Assembly: GCA_907165135.1 (NCBI GenBank)
Contig: OU015570.1
Location: 744,001 to 808,000, forward strand
Reading direction: 5' to 3'
Source: Oikopleura dioica
Lineage: Eukaryota > Chordata > Appendicularia > Copelata > Oikopleuridae
Length of the DNA stretch: 64,000 nucleotides
Below, piece by piece: positions 21,870-32,590 of this stretch. Position numbers and translations under genes: made by a program. The notes beneath the pieces were generated by a model. It did not search any database. It saw only the letters and a list, made by a program, of their open reading frames with translations, and was not told the origin of the DNA. Numbering within the stretch: the stretch's first letter is position 1; each line of letters begins with the position of its first letter.

Positions 21870-22229
21870 CGGGTACCCTCCCAATCCCGGGGTTTTTGCG
21901 AATCCCCGGGATTCGGAGGGTCAAATCCGAAATGTTCTAGAAACGCTTTAGTGTTATTTTTTATTAATCTAAAAAGTAAAAATATTCTCAAAAAAGGGTT
22001 AGGGTTAGTCCCCGAATGCAATTTTCGTCTAAGAAAATCTGATAATTTGTAATAATCTTTTTATTTGCTTTATTAATTGGGTTAGGGTTAGGTGAGAGAC
22101 CACTGGAAAACAAATCCTATACTCATTGAGGCGTTCTAGAAGCATCAAAAATGACCACCCTCCGAATCCCGGGGTTTATGCCGAAAACCCCGGGATTCGG
22201 AGGGTACCCCGGGATTGGGAGGGTCACCC
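21870..22229. mobile_element. hAT-like MITE, CCGGGATTCGG family (360 bp)
   Basis: Ends CGGGTACCCTCCCAATCC and GGATTGGGAGGGTCACCC are near-perfect inverted repeats. They are flanked by the exact 8-bp duplication CTCATCCC at 21862-21869 and 22230-22237. Subterminal dyads are CCCCGGGATTCGGAGGGT. Two TTAGGG-like runs (AAAGGGTTAGGGTTAG and GGGTTAGGGTTAGG) lie inside. Confidence 0.85.
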
Positions 22230-22561
22230 CTCATCCCTTAAGGGACCGTGTTCTAGAGAATTTTGGATGTTTCTGAGTTTACCGGTCAATTCTTCTCCCC
22301 GCTCCCTTCGGTAACTAATCATAACAACAACCCTTTCCACGCTCTGGAATCGGTAGATCGATAAAGACAAGACCGAAATCATTCAAATCGTCAAGGAAAA
22401 AATCTGGAGAAATTCCCGTCCTTCTCATGCACAAAAAATGGAAACCTTATCATCGACCCGAAAAATTTTGCTTAAATCCTCCAGTAACTTCCTCCACAAT
22501 GATTAGGGTTCGCGCCCAAAAATCAAGTGCCCGAAATACTTACCGTGGTTTTCCATTTTAA

Positions 22562-23319
22562 GGGTAATGGTATACATCGGCGCGGCGCCGCTCGCTCGAT
22601 CCGCGCTCCGCAAGAACCTATTTCTCACGAGGCCGTAAAATCTGAACGGATCAAGATTTTTCAAGATTTAAACAGATTCGGAATCCTCAAACTCTCTTCT
22701 ATAAACTGATCGAAAATTAAAACAATTTTCAAAGAGGAACAATGTGAAAAGTGCCAGTTTCCTTCAAATGACATTTTCTCCATAATTTCTGATCCAAATT
22801 TTTTGAAAATTCGACTGTCTTGTAGAGAATCGTCAGCTCTACAATTCCTGTGTTTCAGATTTTTGTTTTAAGCTTTCATTAATTTTACATCGCAATTTGT
22901 AAAGAGCGCTACTTCTTCTCGCGCCTCTCCGCTGCATATTTCTCGCGCCGCGCTCGGCTAGAAGGGTTCTCGCGCTCTTTTCAAAAGAGCGCACATAATT
23001 TTGAAAGCCCAAATGAAAAATCTGAAACACAGGAATTGTAGAGCTGACGATTCTCTACAAGACAGTCGAATTTTCAAAAAATTTGGATCAGAAATTATGG
23101 AGAAAATGTCATTTGAAGGAAACTGGCACTTTTCACATTGTTCCTCTTTGAAAATTGTTTTAATTTTCGATCAGTTTATAGAAGAGAGTTTGAGGATTCC
23201 GAATCTGTTTAAATCTCGAAAAAATCTCGATCCGTTCAGATTTTACGGCCTCGTGAGAAATAGGTTCTTGCGGAGCGCGGATCGAGCGAGCGGCGCCGCG
23301 CCGATGTATACCATTACCC
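22562..23319. mobile_element. TTAA-flanked foldback element (758 bp)
   Basis: Flanked by TTAA at 22558-22561 and 23320-23323. Termini GGGTAATGGTATAC and GTATACCATTACCC extend into arms of about 310 bp that are almost exact reverse complements (22562-22870 and 23010-23319) around a GC-rich centre. TTAA target choice is typical of piggyBac-like elements. No transposase is encoded. It interrupts the terminal zone of the pogo-like element, so it is the younger insertion. Confidence 0.85.
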
Positions 23320-23565
23320 TTAAGAGCGTTTTTGGATGACAGGCCTCGCTCAAATCGCTCTAAGATTGGAAATTTTTCAATCAAGGTAGGATGACAGTGG
23401 TGTGTTGTTCCCGGTGTCAACCTTGTGTTCTGCAATTACAATAAAAAAGATCCGATGTTTTCTTGACGATTTCATCGTCGATTATGATCATCTTTTTTTG
23501 TATATAACAATTTTATTACATAATGCAATAGAAAAACAGTAAAGGATAAGAGAAGGAGAAAAAAG

Positions 23566-24021
23566 ATGTGTACAGAAAGCAGAGTAAGAGTTAAGAGCAT
23601 TCATATCAGAAGACGAAACAGGAGCAGGCTGGATCGGAGCTGCCATGTTGAAGATGGTAGGACGAACATCAAGGAGGAAGATCTAGTGAACAAAGCGAAC
23701 GAAATCTTCATGAACATGAATCCAGCAATCTTCAAGCGCTCTTGGATCAATACTGGGCTGATCAAGGAGGAAGAATTCGAAGGAGCTGTTAAAGATTTTG
23801 AGGACTTGGATGTTTTGGAAAGTTTGCTGGAGAAAGAAGACGAGGAAGAGCTGGTCGAGCATTTTCTGGCGCTTCAAATCGATAAAACACGAGCCGCGAC
23901 CCCGATGGAGATTGAAGAGGAACCTCAAGTTCAAGAGATAGAGAGTGCCGACACTGCGAATGATTCGACTTCAAAATGGCCAGAAAAACAGTCGAAGATT
24001 TCAAAATTTTTAAATAAATGA
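23566..24021 (+). pseudogene. pogo-like transposase C-terminus with PIP-box-like end
   Basis: About 150 residues, of which the last ~115 match the other pogo-like copies here (NKANEIFMNMNPAIFKRSW and onwards). This is the C-terminal region that follows the DDE core in pogo/Tigger transposases. An acidic region (residues ~75-130) precedes a terminal QSKISKFL, which resembles a PCNA-interacting peptide (Q-x-x-I/L/M-x-x-aromatic). The DNA-binding and catalytic parts are missing, so this copy cannot act by itself. Confidence 0.7.
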
Positions 24022-24432
24022 TTCACTGTAAGTCTGAAAATTTTTTGATTATTAATAAAAATCTTCGAAAACACTCTTAAACTGGAATTTTGGCAGATGA
24101 CAACATTTTCAAAATATACGCAAAAACGCTCTTAAAGTGGGCGCTCTTAAAATGGAAAACCACGGTATTCTATCTTTCTAACTTTCAGATATGTTTTAAA
24201 TAAGGGCATAAAAAGAATATATTCTTTTGAAAATTTTCTAAATATAAAAGGGTTGAAGAGAAAATGAGGTCGGAAAATGGCGAAAAATGGGTTGAGTATG
24301 TTAGTCAACCCAAAATTAAAAATTTTAAAGAACAGGATGATCAGCAGACTTTTCTGATCAATAATTGAAGAAAAATTTTGGGAAGCATCTATAGTTTCCT
24401 AAAATTTACAAAAACTACCTTTTTTGGCAATA

Positions 24433-24842
24433 CAGATATTTGTGGAATTTGTGGACATTTTTTGCCCCCTAGTTTTCTGAAAAATGTCCACAAATTTGAT
24501 ACAGAGCCCCGAAAAAAATGTCCCGACAATCTTGCTTAAACTATTTTTTGAGGAGGAAAAATTGATGATTTTTTCAAAAAATAATAAGAAAAAGAACACA
24601 AAAAGGAAGCTTGAGACGTAAATCTTAATAAAAATTAAAATTTTTGACGAAAAACAGCTCTTTGCATATAAAATTGGCTTCATAAACCAAAGTTTGACCA
24701 TTTATTGAGAAGTCGAAGATTTCAATTGACAAAAAATGTCCACAAATTTGATACCCTCTCTTTTTAAATGTGTCCCAAGAAATCCCCTTAAAATCTAAAA
24801 AATGTTCACAAATTTGATGTCCACAAATTCCATAAAAAACTG
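24433..24842. mobile_element. TA-flanked MITE, TGTCCACAAA family (410 bp)
   Basis: Begins CAGATATTTGTGGAATTTGTG and ends CACAAATTCCATAAAAAACTG, with TA at both borders. Internal repeats of TGTCCACAAATTTGATA type form the subterminal zones. Related copies lie at 20890-21147, 26610-26945 and 36874-37292. TA duplication suggests a Tc1/mariner/pogo helper. Confidence 0.7.
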
Positions 24843-24844
24843 TA

Positions 24845-25100
24845 TTTTTCTGTTACGTAATCATGTGCGCGCACGCGAAATCGCGCATGATAGAGAGTGG
24901 CCACACAAAATTCTATCCGATTCCGCCAAAATATTTTCACCCTTCGATTTTATCAAAATAAATAATTTATTATCTTTGAAAGATAAATTACTTTATTAAA
25001 AGAAATAAACCGTATATAATTGAAAAATTCCTAAAATCAATATAAATTGATAGATGATAAAAACTATAATAATAACTAAAAACGGGTAAATAAAAACAAA
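24845..25100. other. AT-rich, nothing recognised
   Basis: AT-rich sequence without open frames of note. Confidence 0.4.
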
Positions 25101-25109
25101 TTAAGAAAA

Positions 25110-25262
25110 GGGAGTGGGAGGGAATGGGGACAAGACTAAGATTGATCATCTCAGCCGCCTTCGTCAAGCCCATTTAAATTTAAAAACCAAGGAAGGGGCT
25201 GAGACGGCCCAAAGGGCCGTCAAGCCCATTGAAATTTAAAAACCAGGGAAGGGGCTGAGGCG
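25110..25262 (+). repeat. Dispersed repeat, GGGGACAAG...GGGGCTGAGACGGCCC
   Basis: The same order of blocks recurs at 30650-30764 and 62092-62203, with a partial inverted copy near 60333-60390. The blocks are GGGGACA, TGATCAACTCAG, GTCAAGCCC, AAATCAAGGA and GGGGCTGAGACGGCCCGAAG. Family unknown. Confidence 0.65.
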
Positions 25263-25329
25263 CATCGAGTCAAGGATGAACTTGGAGACCATATCCCATT
25301 TTTTTTAAAAGAAGACTAGAGAAATTTTT

Positions 25330-26350
25330 TTCATTCAAAATAAAATTTTAGTTTTATTTTTATTAGAAATTTTATTTAAATCTATCTTCGAAAAGAAAGA
25401 ATTTCTTTGTTGTTTCGGTGGTGTCCACCCTAGCCGCGCCCTGAGGGCGAACGCGGCGCTGTGCGCTGCGCAACGCGCAAAATAGGTCCAAAAATGTCTT
25501 TCAATTTTAAATAACAGTATGTTAGTCATCTGTTTCCCATAATTTTACGACGGATTTCTGTTGTTCTTAGTCGAAATTATATATATTTAAAAAAAATTTC
25601 TGGGAAGCATTTGACTAACATGGTTTTTCAACATTAATTTGCCTATATCTCTTCAACCCATTAATTGTTTTTTCTCAAAAATATGTTTTGTTATTTTATA
25701 AACAGATCTTTTTCACCTTTAGAAATCTGGGAATAAAACGATTTGTCTATCAAAAGATAGTTTTTCTGGGCGTGAACCCTAACAATCATTGATAATTGCC
25801 ATAGGATTCATTCTTATCCTTATTTTATATAATTTAAATCATCCTTTTCCTTAAAAAAATATCTATCCTTAGTATCCTTACTATGAAATTAAATATTTAA
25901 ATTCCGTAAGCATGGATTCTAAAACTTACTTGTCGCCAGTTGCAAAGACGCTAAGAGATTCCTGGATTCTGCGTAGTTGCTGTAGAATAGATGAACTTGG
26001 GGCAAGAAGTAAAGCAGGATAAAGTGTGTGTGAATTATGGTTTTTATTTTAAATAAGCAAAATTTTCAAAATTTTCGGTTTTCAATTTTTATTCTGATGG
26101 ATGAGGATAGATCCGGATGAAGTTTTTATGACGATAAAAATGATCAGTGATCATCAGCGATCAATTTCATGTATAAAAACCCAAATATGAATCGGGTTTT
26201 AGAAAAAATCTTATTTTGACCTTAGGTAACCTCACGTGACCTTTTATGACCCCGAGTCACATGTTAAAATGATCAGTGGATCATAGGCTTTCCATCGATG
26301 TATCATTCATCCCTATAAGAGGATGATAAAAAAATCGATTTTCCCACTGT
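25330..26350. other. No gene recognised
   Basis: AT-rich with dispersed GATCA dyads around 26130-26290 (GATCAGTGATCATCAGCGATCA). A block at 25330-25500 with TGCGCTGCGCAACGCGC is loosely related to 32180-32340. No convincing coding potential. Confidence 0.35.
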
Positions 26351-26479
26351 GCACCCCCTATGTATATGTAAGACTGAGTGTGAAGTGAACAGAAGGAGGT
26401 TGAGCTGTTTGCTTATCAGTATAGGCGCGCGGCTCCGAGACGGTAGAATTCTTTCTGGTAGTTTTTGAACACTCATTTA

Positions 26480-26545
26480 AATCTGTACTTAGGGCTGACG
26501 AAGGCCCCCTGAGGCCGAAACGCGTCCCAAAATAAATTTCAATCA
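26480..26545 (+). ncRNA. Hammerhead-ribozyme-like motif
   Basis: Reading + strand: CTGACGA (26495-26501), a GGCC-loop-GGCC stem (26503-26516), GAAA (26517-26520) and CGCGTC (26521-26526). This is the order of the hammerhead core: CUGANGA, stem II, GAA, very short stem III, cleavage after GUC. Hammerheads with a minimal stem III are known from Penelope-like elements. Stem I is only 2-3 bp as I read it, and an extra A sits before the stem II pairing. Activity is therefore doubtful. Confidence 0.4.
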
Positions 26546-26609
26546 TAAATTCATGAGAGGTCAACTTTGGCAATCTTTCTGGAAGTGCTGACATGCAACA
26601 ATGCAAAAT

Positions 26610-26945
26610 GTCCCAAAAAAATTGCTTAAAAATTTTTTGAGAAAGAAAAATTGACGATTTTTATCAAAAATTTACTGAAAAAGAATGAAAGAAACGCGCT
26701 GTAGCCGACTATTTTGTTAAACTATGAGATTTTCGAAGAATAACAGATCTTTGTAGATGAAATTGGCTTCAAAAATATAAGTTTGACCATAAATTTAGAT
26801 CTCGAGGATATTTGTTGAGAAAAAAATGTCCAGAAATTCGATACCCTTTCTCTTTGAATTTGTCCCGAGAAAAATCCTTAAAATCTGATACATGTCCAGA
26901 AATTTGATGTTCAGAAATTCCATAAAAACTGCAATAGAAAAGTTG
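26610..26945. mobile_element. Truncated TGTCCACAAA-family element
   Basis: Its right end (AATTCCATAAAAACTG) matches the 24433-24842 family; the left end is lost. Confidence 0.5.
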
Positions 26946-27191
26946 TTTCATTCATTAACTTGGGGAAAAAATAAACATAAATTTATAATAGACTACCAGA
27001 AATTTGTGATTGGTTATCAAAAATTTTGGTAGTGAGTCAGATCATGCGCGGGGGCGTGTGTTTTACGATGGAAATTCAATCATTTTTCAAAAATGAGTTT
27101 TGGAAAGCAAGAAAATATATTTTTTGATTTATATGCACTGGTTCAACATCAGAAAATGAGATATTCTGCAAGAAATTTTTCAATCCATCGC

Positions 27192-27391
27192 TTTGGCAAT
27201 ATTTTTTTAAGTCTTTTTGGATCTCTGAAGTCTTTTTTTGGAGGTTTTTTCATAAATCCGATCTCTGCATCACGAAATAAGATAATTGAGGGTTCATACG
27301 CTTTTGCGACGCGGAATATCATTTGTAACATTTTTTCAGTTGGTTTTTTTCCGGTATATTTTCCAACTATATTTTCACATGACAAGTCAAT
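27192..27391 (-). CDS. DRC11/IQCA1-like AAA+ gene, exon with Walker B
   Basis: The minus-strand frame reads NIVGKYTGKK, then a helix, then PSIILFRDAEIGF and DPKRLKKILPK. This order and these blocks are those of IQCA1/DRC11, a nexin-dynein regulatory complex AAA+ protein of motile cilia. PSIILFRDAE is the Walker B strand with its acidic pair. The 5-prime border is taken at an AG before the block IDLSCEN. The 3-prime border falls after LPK, where only a GC dinucleotide, not GT, follows. The upstream exon is at 37871-38076. Exons for the remaining AAA lid and for the N-terminal IQ region were not found. Confidence 0.75.
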
Positions 27392-27534
27392 CTTGAATTG
27401 GTCAATATTGGTCGAAAAGTGAAAGGGTTTTAAAAATTTGGTAAGATTCGGCCAGAAAATCTGGAAAATGGAAAAATCGTGCGGCAAGCCCATAGGCTAT
27501 GGGCCATCGGGCCAGGGTTTGAAAAAATTTAAAT

Positions 27535-27680
27535 TTTGGATAAGCATGAGCACGGCTGAGCACGGAGAGCTCAAATTTTGGCTAAGCCTGAGCACGATTG
27601 AGCATCCGCCGGCTCAAATTGCGCTGAGCCTGAGCACACTGAGCATGCTCAATGCTCAGTGCTCGGAGCATGCTCAAGCG
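27535..27680 (+). repeat. TGAGCACG/GCTCAAATT tandem-like repeat
   Basis: Imperfect repeats of CTGAGCACG and AGCATGCTCA, several forming dyads. Probably subterminal array of an undelimited element. Confidence 0.5.
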
Positions 27681-27820
27681 AAAAACCTGAAACTGGCATC
27701 ATGGGCAACACAGGGCAACAGGGCCATCGAAAAAAAAACAGTTCCGAGTCTCAATAACCTGAAAATGGCAACAAATGTTACAAGGGCAACACCCTGTTGC
27801 ACGGGAGGGCTTTTTTGAAG

Positions 27821-27910
27821 TTCTGACAAAACCAAATAAAGCGCCGCGCGCGCTTATTTGCGGCGCTCGACCAATGAACGCGCGCGGCGCGATGTTTGGT
27901 TTTGTCAGAA
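27821..27910. mobile_element. 90-bp palindromic MITE, GC-rich centre
   Basis: Ends TTCTGACAAAACC and GGTTTTGTCAGAA are exact inverted repeats around CGCCGCGCGCG dyads. It abuts the left target duplication of the next element. Confidence 0.65.
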
Positions 27911-27914
27911 GAAT

Positions 27915-28359
27915 GGGGGGTACTGAATTGCGTCGCCCTGCGCCGCCTTGCGTCGCCCGGTCCGGAACCGATCGACTCTCATTCGACCAAACCATGACCT
28001 AGGAAAGAGTTCTGAACAAGAGCGAGAGTTGGGCCCCGCCAACCCAATGAGTTCTCTACCAGAAAATGCACGCGTAAGGGCCTTTGGCCCGTCGCGTGCT
28101 CAATATATTAGTGATTTTATGGAAGATCTGAATTTGATTGAGAACAACGCTACTGGCAACCTAAATTATAGGTTTTACTTATTTTAACTGTTTGACAATA
28201 TAAATAAGTGAGAATAACTAAGTTGACATAAAAAGCTTAAATTATGGCCTTTGAAAGACCAAATATCTTCAAACCCGGTGAGGCTGGGCGGTACAGGGCG
28301 GCGCAGGGCGGCCCAGGGCGGCGCAAGGCGGCTTAGGGCGGCACAATTCAGTGTCTCCC
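27915..28359. mobile_element. hAT-like MITE with GGGCGGCGCA arrays (445 bp)
   Basis: Ends GGGGGGTACTGAATTG and CAATTCAGTGTCTCCC are inverted repeats, flanked by the exact 8-bp duplication AGAAGAAT at 27907-27914 and 28360-28367. The right subterminal zone is a tandem array of GGGCGGCNCA (28265-28342), the left a shorter inverted array. Confidence 0.85.
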
Positions 28360-28726
28360 AGAAGAATAGTAGCGAGGTCGTTTTTTGACTTTATTTACAC
28401 TACTAGGGTTTCGCATAATTGAGATAAAGACTTTATTTTTACCAAAATTTTGGAATTCTACTAAAAATGACTAGTAGAATCTATCTCCGATCTTAGTTTC
28501 TCCCCAAACCCCTTTCTTCAGTCATTTTAAAAATATAATGTTTAAAAGGCTTCTGCGCTTTGATTGGTCAGCTGCGCAAGCGACTTTTTCTAGACTGAAG
28601 ATTCTTCCATCTGAACAACACAGTCAGAAATTCAACCAATCAGCGCGCGGGAAATGAAAATGATAATGCTTTTCAAAACTTTAAATGAATCTGAAAAAAT
28701 GATGAAATGAAAAAACTTTAAACGAC

Positions 28727-29466
28727 CTGAGAATGGCAACAACGGCAACAACGGCAACAAAGGCAACAACGGCAACATGTTGCCATTCTCAGGTTCTGAT
28801 GAATTTTGGGCGATGTTTTTCTTGTTCTTTTTTTGCATATTTTCTCTAGAGCGCAGCTTTAGATGTTATTTTTTACCTTTTTGATCCTCAGACTTAACGT
28901 ATGTTATGAATTTCGCAAAAGTATGGAACTCATTATGAGGCTCAATATCTGTGTAACGACAATATTTTAAAAGAAAAGTACTTTCTGTTAAATAATCAAA
29001 TTTCTTTTCCACGGTTTTTTGCTCATTGTCAATGAGTCTCATTGATTAACTTCATAAATTGACCAATTTGCGAATTGTAATTAGCCATCTTGAACTCATT
29101 ATAAATTCACTGTTTGAGCAAACAAAATCAATCTACAGGGGGGTCATTCAACAACGACCGAGACGATTCCAATCATGACGCAAAATTCTCTGCTCTGATT
29201 GGTCAATCATGCAAATCAGCCCCGTCGTTATTGAAAGACCCCCTTGTAGAAGAAGAAGAAGTCAAAGAGCGAGTATGCGTTTCGCGCCTGATTTTAGGAA
29301 ACTCAAGGAGTGGTTTAAACATCTTGGGGGTTTTAAAAACAAGTTTGCTTCTAGAATATTGCCGTTCTTGCCTAACTAAGGTTATGCGAAAATATGGATT
29401 ATTTTTATTCGGCCCTGTTGCCGTTGTTGCCTTTGTTGCCGTTGTTGCCGTGGTTGCCTAACTCAG
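28727..29466. mobile_element. Inverted-repeat element with GGCAACAAC arrays
   Basis: The left end CCTGAGAATGG is followed by GGCAACAAC repeats. The right end has GTTGCCGTTGTTGCC repeats closing with AACTCAGG. The shared hairpin motif (TGCGTTTCGCGCCTG) lies at about 29275. The left array also forms a complete small palindrome (28727-28795). Similar arrays occur at 27700-27800 and 37450-37535. No target duplication resolved. Confidence 0.55.
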
Positions 29467-29469
29467 GTT

Positions 29470-29930
29470 GTTCGCTTTTCAATGGGAAGGCGACTGAACG
29501 TGTGCGACAAAAATTTACCGGAAAAACCGAGATAAATCGGCGAATTTATAGAGTTATCAGAATACAAGTATCGTCATTTTCTTCGCCATAGTCGAAAACA
29601 TCAATCCCATTTAAAACTTCAAAATTTTTTATAGCTTATTTTCGTTTTTGAAATTTGGGTCCTCCGATCGTGCGGAACCCTACACACTACTGAGAGTTCA
29701 AAGAGTTATAGCTAGGCTCCACGCTTAAAAAACGCTCGATTTTTTAACGCCTGATATTCAGGGTTTTTATTGTTTAGAATAGTTAAACATGTTCCAAGGA
29801 ACAAAAAATTTTTTTGGAGCCTAGTTATAGCATATTTCTTTTTCCCGAACCAAGTATGAAGTGTGGTCTTTTCCCAAATGCGTTCCTTTAATTTAACTCC
29901 TGGTGATTCCTTCCTTCATTCTTTTAAAAA
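29470..29930. other. No gene recognised
   Basis: AT-rich sequence with no supported frame. A TAGCTAGGCTCC...GGAGCCTAGTTATAGC inverted pair (29710-29830) may mark a small element. Confidence 0.35.
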
Positions 29931-29934
29931 TATA

Positions 29935-30310
29935 GCGTGTACATTGAAGATCTCGTCGTCGAACATGATCACTTGAACATCAAGGAAGAATGTCTAGTGA
30001 ACAAGGCATTGTCTGCCACTTAAACTTGAGGGACTTCTTCAATCTCCATCAGAGTTGCAGGGCGTGTTTTACCAATTTGAAGCGCTAGGAATTGCTCGAC
30101 CAACTCTTCTTCCTCTTCTTTCCCCAGAACACTTTCTGTAACGTCGAGATTTTCAAACTGCTCGATTTCTTCCTCATGGAGAAGTCCCGTGTTAAGCCAT
30201 GATCGGTTGAAGATTGCTGGGTTCATGTTCATGAAGATGTCGTTCGCCTGGTTCACGAGATCTTCTTCTTTGATGTTCAAGTGATCATGTTTAGGGTCCG
30301 TACACAAAAA
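29935..30310 (-). pseudogene. pogo-like transposase C-terminal remnant
   Basis: The minus-strand frame 30307-30020 matches the C-terminal segments at 23566-24021 and 30923-31270 (NIKEEDLVN, then IFMNMNPAIF). It is truncated before the terminal PIP-like motif. A small inverted duplicate of its first part lies on the + strand at 29935-30001. Confidence 0.65.
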
Positions 30311-30649
30311 TTAAGTACCCAAAATTCTAATCCAATCTTTTTTATTTTTTGATATGTTTTTGAGATAGTTCAAATAAGCATTTTTGCTTCTTTGACTCTC
30401 CCTTTAATGAAAGGGTTGAAAAAATATTAAGGGTCAAAGATGGTGATTTTTGTGTTCACGAGGTTGTATCCCGATTTCAAAAAAATAAATTATACTGAGA
30501 TGACCGGCGGGACAAGCTTATTTTAAATCCCTTTTAAAAAAGTTTGAAAACTTCATGCTTCTGTCCGAAATTTAAATACAATTTTCATAATTTAAGATAA
30601 AAACCATAAATAAAATAAAAACAAGCATAATATTAGTTATAAAAGCGAT

Positions 30650-30764
30650 GGGTGAGGGTGGGGTTGGGGACAAAACTGAGATTGATCAACTCAGAGTTCC
30701 AGGCTTTTGTCAAGCCCCTTAAAATTAAAAATCAAGGAATGGGGCTGAGACGGCCCGAAGGAAT
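30650..30764 (+). repeat. Dispersed repeat, second copy
   Basis: Same block order as 25110-25262 and 62092-62203, ending GGGGCTGAGACGGCCCGAAGG. Confidence 0.65.
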
Positions 30765-30922
30765 TTTCATTTACAGTGGTTACCCATCTTAAGAGGCCCT
30801 AACTTAAGAGGACTTTTGCGTCAATTTGGCTTATTTTGTCATCCTAAAAAGTTCCAACCTAAGAGGACTTTCTTGATGATTTTTATTAAATTTCGGAAAA
30901 TATCTTGGCAAACAGTGAGTCA

Positions 30923-31393
30923 TTAAGCATTTTTTTTTACAGTAAAGAAACTCGAAATCTTTGACTGCTTTTCTGGCCATTTTGAAGACGATGGCTTTGC
31001 AATGTCGGCTTCATCTGAACCTGGAATTTGAGGTTCTTCCTCAATATCCATCGGGGTCGCAGCTTGTTTATCATCGATCTGAAGCGCCAGGAAATGCTCG
31101 ATCAATTCTTCTTCGTCTTCTTTCTCCAAGATACTTTCGAAAACGTCCAAGCCCTCGACGTCTTCAACATTCTCCTCGTATTCTTCTTCTTTAATCAGTC
31201 CAGTATTGATCCAACTTCGCTTGAAGATTGCTGGATTCATGTTATTGAAGATTTCGTTGGCTTTTCTCACGAGCTCTTCCTCTGTGATATTAAGATGATC
31301 GTGATCGACGATAAAATCATCGAGGTAGTAGCGGATCTTCTTCTTAAAATTACAGAAAACAAGATTGTCACAAGGCTGGTAAACGCCTTCTAC
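30923..31393 (-). pseudogene. pogo-like transposase C-terminus ending in a PIP box
   Basis: The frame just upstream of the 31270 start still shows the QPCDN block that follows the DDE core. Then come NEIFNNMNPAIFKRSW, an acidic stretch, and close to the end QSKISSFF. This last block fits the PCNA-interacting consensus (Q-x-x-I-x-x-F-F) exactly. PCNA binding through such a motif is known for Drosophila pogo transposase. Confidence 0.7.
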
Positions 31394-31795
31394 TCACTCT
31401 CGTTTGGAAATACAAAGATCCTGTATCTCTTTATCATCGGGGAAGTTTTCATCGATCATTTTTCGTAACCATCTCGCGACTCCACGAAGTCTCATTTTAT
31501 ATTGGCGTTTCGGGTATAGTTGCTTGATTTTTTCTTCGAGCTTTTGCATTGATGCAGATTTTTTCTGCGTGAGCTGGTATTTGTGCTTCGTTTTCGATGA
31601 CAGGATCGTAAACCTTTTGTTGTAAAGGTTTGTAAATGTACATTTTGGAATATCTTGTCCATGCTCTTTTCGATAGAGCTCATTTACAGCCTTTTTAGCA
31701 TTTCTTTTGTTTGCACCCTTCACCAAAATCTCTGCATACTTTTTTTTCTCGGCCATCGTCATGTGAATTCTCTTTTCGGACATGTTTCCAGCAAA
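31394..31795 (-). pseudogene. pogo-like transposase N-terminus (helix-turn-helix)
   Basis: Starting at the methionine of MSEKRIHMTMAEKKKYAEIL, the frame shows a basic helical domain of the psq/CENP-B type. A second basic region (YPKRQYKMRLRGVARWLRK) follows. The same N-terminus recurs at 59728-60060. The frame stops before the catalytic region. Confidence 0.7.
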
Positions 31796-32054
31796 ATATT
31801 TTTCGAGGAATGAACAAGTTAAAGTTAAAAACATAAGCGCGCGCCTTGTTCTGGAAACAATAATCATGATCAATTTTCCAATCAAATGTCCAAATTTTGA
31901 CTTCAGTAATGCTGCTTAGCTTCGACATAAGTGAATAAAGAATTTTAAAATATGTATTCCTAAATTGACTCGAAATGTTCCAACTTAAGAGGACTTTCTC
32001 TTAGCCCTTGTCATCTCAAAAGGCCTCTTAAGATGGATACCAACTTATGTTATT

Positions 32055-32590
32055 TTGATTTTTATATATTAGATATAAATTAGCGAATATTTCATTTTAA
32101 ATTTTTTTTAGAAATTTTTTTTCTTCTTTTTTTAATTAAGAATTTGTCTTTTATTGCTTTTTTCTCATGAAAAAACTATATTTATATTAGAATTCAATTT
32201 TATATGAAAACTGAATTTTTTTCTTTTTTCATCTCTGCGCTGCGGCCACCCTACGACTTCCTAATAAGGAAAGTGACGCATCGCGCGCGCTGCGCAGCGC
32301 AAGAAGGCCAGATTTTGACCTTCCTCCTTCAATTTGAGGATGTTGTAGACGCTTTTCAAACTTTTTTATTAAAGATTAAAATAAAAATCGCCATCTATAA
32401 TTCTTCTTGTGTAGTTTAATTTCTTGAAATTTTAATACAACAGTGTTTTTCAGTCTTTTTATGCGATTATCTCATCAACCCTTTTTTTTAATTTTCAATT
32501 AAATTTTATTTTTATAATCTACAGAGGCATATTGACAACCCCTAAAACTTTCAGAGGATTTGCTTTTGAAACAAAAAAGTAAGAATTTTT
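32055..32590. other. AT-rich, no gene recognised
   Basis: Long T/A runs; a GCGCGCGCTGCGCAGCGC palindrome near 32281-32300. Loosely related to 25330-25500. Confidence 0.35.

Larger units (their letters stand above)
22541..24167 (+). mobile_element. pogo-like element, non-autonomous, TA-flanked
   Basis: The element is bounded by TACCGTGGTTTTCCATTTTAA and its complement TTAAAATGGAAAACCACGGTA, with TA at both borders as in Tc1/mariner/pogo. Repeats of GAGCGCCCACTTTAAG type form the terminal zones. It carries the C-terminal part of a pogo-like transposase (23566-24021) and is split near its left end by a TTAA foldback (22562-23319). Confidence 0.75.
30774..32048 (-). mobile_element. pogo-like element with N- and C-terminal transposase parts
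   Basis: Inverted ends (CAGTGGTTACCCATCTTAAGA and a degenerate complement) with CTTAAGAGGAC repeats bound about 1.28 kb. On the minus strand lies a helix-turn-helix N-terminal part (within 31394-31885), then the C-terminal part (30923-31270). The catalytic DDE core between them is absent, so this is an internally deleted non-autonomous derivative. Confidence 0.75.

Noticed and set aside
26358-26606. 82-residue minus-strand frame
   Set aside because: It is a read-through of the hammerhead-like repeat on the other strand.
27438-28187. Frames across 27438-28187 as genes
   Set aside because: They run through GGCAACA, TGAGCACG and GGGCGG repeat arrays and MITE ends.
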